A stretch of DNA of 64,000 nucleotides from JAFGHJ01 sp964534175 (lineage in GTDB: Bacteria; Hydrothermota; UBA3072): the NCBI GenBank assembly GCA_964534175.1, contig CAZHNS010000009.1, positions 1 to 64,000 of the forward strand, in the 5' to 3' direction. The translations under genes and the position numbers were made by a program. Shown piece after piece: positions 60,630 to 64,000 of the stretch (its first letter is position 1; each line of letters starts with the position of its first letter). Under the pieces are notes generated by a model. That model was given only the letters and a program-made list of their open reading frames with translations. It searched no databases and had not been told where the DNA came from.

Positions 60630-61391
60630 TTATAGGACTTTAATCAGAGTAGCCAACCCAAGACAAACAGTTATCACTCCAATCGCAATAACGTGCTTTT
60701 TTACATCACTATTTTTTACTACACGAACCGCAAAAGGTATAGCAATAATACTTCCAAATAACAATGGCAAAACGGGCATAAAGTTGATAATTCTTACTTT
60801 CAAAAGATAAACTAAAAGAGCTACCAGACAGGTTATTGCTTCGGTAAATGAACTTATACTAACCGAACTTTTTGAATCTAAACCGGATAAAATCTGCCCG
60901 CTTGTAATAATCGGACCATAACCTCCTCCGCTTATTCCCTTGTTAAACGAAGCAAAAAAACCAAGAAAATTTATTTTCACCCAGCTAAAACCAATCTTTC
61001 TTTCCCTAAATACAAGTACCAGCACACCCATCAAAAAAGCTATTAAACCAACATATATTTTCACAAAGAATTGTGAAAGATTTACAGCAAGAAATGCAGC
61101 GCTTCCGCCGCCTATTATACTAAAAAAGGTCAAGACCATCGCAATTTTAAATGATTTACTGTCAACGGAAAAATCTACATTTCCAGAACGGTGATGAAAT
61201 ATAGCAGAAAGTATTCCCGTAAAAACTTGAACGAAAAGAAGAGAAGGTACAATTTGAATGGGATCGAACCCAAGTAAAATAAAAGAAGGCACAACAATAG
61301 TACCAAAACCTTCGCCGAGCGCAGTATTCAAAAACTGCGCGATAAAAGATACAGCTATTATTAGAATTATAACAGAAACACTAAATTCCAC
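60630..61391 (-). CDS. TSUP (TauE/SafE) family anion permease
   Basis: A 253-residue inner-membrane protein with eight hydrophobic helices in two related halves (FIAQFLNTALGEGFGTIVVPSF and FASFNKGISGGGYGPIITSG). TSUP proteins move sulfite, sulfate, sulfonates or related anions. Start GTG. Its place between cysDN and the AlkP gene suggests sulfate uptake for activation. It is nine bases after cysN, in the same operon. Confidence 0.88.
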   Translation of the reverse strand: MEFSVSVIILIIAVSFIAQFLNTALGEGFGTIVVPSFILLGFDPIQIVPSLLFVQVFTGILSAIFHHRSGNVDFSVDSKSFKIAMVLTFFSIIGGGSAAFLAVNLSQFFVKIYVGLIAFLMGVLVLVFRERKIGFSWVKINFLGFFASFNKGISGGGYGPIITSGQILSGLDSKSSVSISSFTEAITCLVALLVYLLKVRIINFMPVLPLLFGSIIAIPFAVRVVKNSDVKKHVIAIGVITVCLGLATLIKVL

Positions 61392-61400
61392 GAAACTTTC

Positions 61401-62633
61401 TCAAAGAATAATACCACCGGCAACTACGTCATTGCCTCTTATTAGAACAAATCTTCCCATTTCCTTTACGTCTCCAAATTTTGTAAAAGCAAGCGGTTTT
61501 TTTGTTTTTATCTCTACTTCCCCTATCTCGAGATTATTAATCGAAGAAGCTTTTTCCTCTAGAACCTCTAGCGAGGAAGAATCTACTCTCTCTTTAATTT
61601 CTGCAATATTTGCCTTGGTCTCCTGCGTTGCCAAACGGAGACCTATTTTTTCGTCCTTGCTGAAAGGTTCTTTTGACAACCATATAAGACTGGACTGGAT
61701 CTTATCCCCTATAGTAAGATCCTTTTCTTCTACACAAAGAACAATCCCTCTCTCCAGGAAAACAGGGTCAGCAGTTGTAATACCAATCGATTCTCCTGCC
61801 ACAGCTTCATTCACCGATTCTCTAAACTTTTCTATGGATTTTACAGTGGTCTTACCTCCACCGGGGAGTATTTTTACTTCCATTCCGGACGAAAGAGTTC
61901 CCGCTTCGATTCTGCCCACCGCAATCCTCTTACCGGATATTTTATAAACATCCTGAACTGGAAAAATAAGACTCTTATTTTCCGGAGGAACTTCGTTCTT
62001 TAGAGAATCGAGTGATTCAAGTACGGTTTTACCTTTATACCATTTCATATTCTTGGAATGCTTTGCAACATTATCTCCCTTTAAAGCCGAAATAGGTATG
62101 TAATAATCAGGTTTTAAATTTACCGAATTTAAAAATTGATGAACTTCCTCTTTAAGACGATTGAAATGAGCTTCTTCATAATTTACTATGTCCATTTTAT
62201 TTATTACTACAATTATTTGCTCCATTCCCAACATTGAAACCAGATTAGCATGTCTCTTTGTTTGCTCTCCGACTCCTTCCTTTGCATCCACAATCAACAA
62301 AGCAGCTTCTGCCTGGGAAGCTCCTGTCAGCATATTTTTAACAAATTCGACATGTCCCGGTGCATCTATAATTACATATTCTCTTTTTTTAGTGTGGAAA
62401 AAAGTATGAGCAGTATCTATTGTTATACCCTGCTCTCTCTCTTCTCTTAAGTGATCCATTATAAAGGCGAATTCCATCTCTCCATCCATCCTTTCTTCTG
62501 AGGCTTTTTTAAGTTCGGCTATCTTGTCAGGGGGGAGAGAATTCGTATCATAAAAAAGACGCCCTATTAAAGTGGACTTTCCATGGTCAATATGTCCGAC
62601 CATGACAAACTTTAGAGGATTTTTACCAGACAT
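61401..62633 (-). CDS. cysN: sulfate adenylyltransferase large (GTPase) subunit
   Basis: A 410-residue translation-factor-like GTPase: G1 GHIDHGKSTLIGRLFYDT, switch II DAPGHVEFVKNM, NKMD (G4), then two beta-barrel domains. The SLPPDKIAELK insert and DHLREEREQGITIDTAH are typical of CysN, separating it from EF-Tu. It drives formation of APS with CysD. There is no C-terminal APS kinase domain (fused CysNC enzymes are over 600 residues) and no cysC in the window. It is six bases after cysD. Confidence 0.94.
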   Translation of the reverse strand: MSGKNPLKFVMVGHIDHGKSTLIGRLFYDTNSLPPDKIAELKKASEERMDGEMEFAFIMDHLREEREQGITIDTAHTFFHTKKREYVIIDAPGHVEFVKNMLTGASQAEAALLIVDAKEGVGEQTKRHANLVSMLGMEQIIVVINKMDIVNYEEAHFNRLKEEVHQFLNSVNLKPDYYIPISALKGDNVAKHSKNMKWYKGKTVLESLDSLKNEVPPENKSLIFPVQDVYKISGKRIAVGRIEAGTLSSGMEVKILPGGGKTTVKSIEKFRESVNEAVAGESIGITTADPVFLERGIVLCVEEKDLTIGDKIQSSLIWLSKEPFSKDEKIGLRLATQETKANIAEIKERVDSSSLEVLEEKASSINNLEIGEVEIKTKKPLAFTKFGDVKEMGRFVLIRGNDVVAGGIIL

Positions 62634-62639
62634 AAAGAA

Positions 62640-63440
62640 CTACATATATCCGAGAGCACGCAGTTTCTGCATCATATAATCTGACTCTTTATCCTGGGCT
62701 CTACCACTTCTCTCGGAAATATCTGTTTCCTTAAGCTCTTTAATTATTTTATCAAGAGTATCAGCATTTGAATCGACCGGGGCAACACAGGGCTCGCAAC
62801 CAATACTCCTGAAACGTTTGCCTTTTTTCGCGAAATAAAGACTCACCACCGGAATTTCTTCTTTTTTAATATATTTCCAAATATCTAATTCCGTCCAACC
62901 AAGAAGAGGATGTACCCGTAGATGTTCTTCTTCTTTAGCCTTTGATTTATACTGGTCCCATAGCTCCGGAGGCTGATTTTTGTAATCCCATTCGAAATCT
63001 TCATCACGCGGAGAAAAAACTCTTTCTTTAGCTCTTATCCCATGCTCATCTCTTCTTATACCAAGGTAGAGAGCTCTAAACCCGTATTTATTGATAGCAT
63101 CCCTTAAGGCATTGGTTTTCAACTGGGTACAACACTCCAATTTAGCCTTCCCCGGTCCCATACCTCCGGCAATAGCTTTCTCATTACGATGTACAATAAG
63201 TTTTAGATTCCATTTTTTCGCGTATTCATCTCTAAACTCATAAATTTCTTTAAACTTATAACCGGTATCTATATGCACCACCGGAAACGGCACTTCTCCC
63301 AAAAAAGCTTTCCTTATAAGATGAATAAGCGTTGTAGAATCCTTTCCAATTGACCATAAAGCAGCTACCTTCTGGAACTGATTATATGCTTCTCTTATAA
63401 TATAAATACTGTTATTTTCTAATTTTTTTAAATGATCCAT
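62640..63440 (-). CDS. cysD: sulfate adenylyltransferase small subunit
   Basis: A 266-residue PP-loop enzyme: AALWSIGKDSTTLIHLIRKAF (SxGKDS), FPVVHIDTGYKFKEIYEFRDE, RVFSPRDEDFEWDYKNQPPELW and the conserved end SERSGRAQDKES. With CysN it makes adenosine 5'-phosphosulfate from ATP and sulfate. I start at the ATG of 63440 (MDHLKKLE), five bases after GGGAGG; an upstream ATG at 63497 overlaps the promoter. It heads the operon cysD-cysN-TSUP-AlkP. With no reductase genes nearby and a sulfotransferase close by, the APS is probably for sulfation rather than assimilation. Confidence 0.96.
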   Translation of the reverse strand: MDHLKKLENNSIYIIREAYNQFQKVAALWSIGKDSTTLIHLIRKAFLGEVPFPVVHIDTGYKFKEIYEFRDEYAKKWNLKLIVHRNEKAIAGGMGPGKAKLECCTQLKTNALRDAINKYGFRALYLGIRRDEHGIRAKERVFSPRDEDFEWDYKNQPPELWDQYKSKAKEEEHLRVHPLLGWTELDIWKYIKKEEIPVVSLYFAKKGKRFRSIGCEPCVAPVDSNADTLDKIIKELKETDISERSGRAQDKESDYMMQKLRALGYM

Positions 63441-63469
63441 TATTCCTCCCGAAGAAGAATTTCCGCAAT

Positions 63470-63497
63470 AAATTAATATTTTAACCATTAATGTCAA
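63470..63497 (-). promoter_or_regulatory. promoter of the cysDN operon
   Basis: Minus strand: TTGACA (63492-63497), 16 bp, TAATTT (63470-63475). A leader of about 25-30 bases ends in GGGAGGAATA before the ATG. Confidence 0.7.
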
Positions 63498-63518
63498 GGC
63501 TATACCTCTATATTTTTA

Positions 63519-63748
63519 CAGCATAGAACATAGAAAAAACAAAAAACTCACAGAGAGCGCATAGTTATAAGGCAACTAAAATGTAAAAATTAAATATAAA
63601 AATGGAAAAAGACAAATTAAAGTTCAAAAATAGATTAAAAAAACATATATAGAAATCCTTTTATATCTATATGAATATGCGACCTACTTTTTAGTTTTTA
63701 AATTTTCATTTGTAATTTTGCTTTTTAATTTTTGATATTTGATTTATT
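63519..63748. repeat. short-word repeats including an inverted A-rich pair
   Basis: CACAGAGAGCGCATAG words (63519-63565), then an A-rich stretch of AAAATTAAATATAAAAATGG words (63579-63640) and, in the opposite orientation, a T-rich stretch (63686-63748) whose complement carries the same kind of words. The spacer 63498-63754 has no supported gene. Confidence 0.5.
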
Positions 63749-63754
63749 AGAAGC

Positions 63755-63782
63755 TTGACTTTATAAAATCTCTTTCTATACT
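63755..63782 (+). promoter_or_regulatory. promoter of the right-end gene
   Basis: TTGACT (63755-63760), 16 bp, TATACT (63777-63782), 22 bases before the ATG at 63805. Confidence 0.65.
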
Positions 63783-63804
63783 AAAATCAGAGGGTAAAGA
63801 ACTG

Positions 63805-64000
63805 ATGCTTTTAATAATATTTTCACTTTTTCCTCCCTTAAGAGCTGCGGAGGAATTTGGTTTTGGTAATATACCTAATGAGCCTGAAAATTCTTTTTCG
63901 GTTACCTACCAGAATCTATACGCCGTACCAGAACTCCAGACAGTCAGAATCGATTGGTTGAATGATTCCTATGGACTTGGTATTTCGCATTTCGGTACTT
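63805..64000 (+). CDS. exported protein, 5' part only (runs off the window)
   Basis: An open frame from an ATG with AGAGGG upstream continues to the window end. It begins with a signal-like segment (MLLIIFSLFPPLRA) and then reads EFGFGNIPNEPENSFSVTYQ and IDWLNDSYGLGISHFG, a pattern compatible with an outer-membrane barrel. It has its own promoter. Too little is present to name it. Confidence 0.65.
   Translation, partial: MLLIIFSLFPPLRAAEEFGFGNIPNEPENSFSVTYQNLYAVPELQTVRIDWLNDSYGLGISHFGT

Noticed and set aside
63441..63497. N-terminal extension of CysD
   Set aside because: It spans the promoter and GGGAGG; the conserved CysD start is at 63440.
1..64000. Insertion sequences, integrases, toxin-antitoxin or defence systems
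   Set aside because: No transposase, recombinase, nuclease-toxin or restriction gene motifs were found in any frame I read.

Overview
The window is an AT-rich chromosomal segment of a Gram-negative-type (diderm) bacterium. Evidence for an outer membrane is a TonB-dependent receptor, a TolC/MFP/RND efflux set, several beta-barrel proteins and an LpxL-like acyltransferase. Three secreted proteins end in FlgD-like or type IX-like C-terminal domains, and one carries repeated PNGGE-type beta domains. That style is typical of uncultured FCB-group or WOR-3/Cloacimonadota-like lineages. This placement is inference from protein style, not a phylogeny. There is no phage, IS element, CRISPR array or rRNA; one tRNA (Gln, UUG) is present. 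|| Layout. 1-5 kb: nucleotide-sugar dehydrogenase, two small methyltransferases, a secreted lamin-tail protein. 5-12 kb: porin-like protein, methyltransferase plus family 2 glycosyltransferase, cold-shock protein, giant TMEM260/DUF2723-type membrane protein. 12-16.3 kb: housekeeping cluster ispE-spoVG-tRNA-Gln-prs-rplY-pth-rpsF-ssb. 16.5-20.2 kb: lsrF / rpe(lsrE)-like / class II aldolase-dehydrogenase operon. 20.5-27.8 kb: tetR-tolC-MFP-RND-PII-like-two barrels, tightly overlapping. 27.9-31.4 kb: methyltransferase, TonB receptor and fur, with Fur boxes. 31.5-34.1 kb: DUF167 protein and a PKD/PQQ-repeat secreted protein. 34.2-35.9 kb: queDEC (preQ0 synthesis). 36.1-39.2 kb: secreted subtilase with a CTG start. 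39.3-41.7 kb: RCK channel-like protein with a small membrane protein, and NAD synthetase. 42-45 kb: two secreted repeat proteins. 45-50.6 kb: M16 peptidase / aminotransferase-like pseudoenzyme / dut / acyltransferase / glycosyltransferase / deacetylase operon. 50.7-55.9 kb: YfhO-like protein, flippase, glycosyltransferase. 55.9-63.4 kb: sulfate activation (cysDN), TSUP permease, two AlkP-superfamily proteins, glycosyltransferase and sulfotransferase. A secreted protein runs off the right end. || Themes. (1) Surface glycan and envelope work dominates: glycosyltransferases, flippase, sulfotransferase with its sulfate-activating enzymes, deacetylase, acyltransferase. (2) Promoters are very readable: TTGACA-like and TATAAT-like boxes separated mostly by 16 bp, and at least eight genes have their start codon 6-10 bases after the -10 box, so leaderless mRNAs look common beside Shine-Dalgarno-led ones. 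(3) Two genes appear to use non-canonical starts (ATA for pth, CTG for the subtilase). (4) Intergenic spacers carry degenerate short-word repeats (CACAGAG-, GTTAG-, ACGAAAC-, GCGGATAG- and AAAATTAAA-type) that I cannot assign to a named element.
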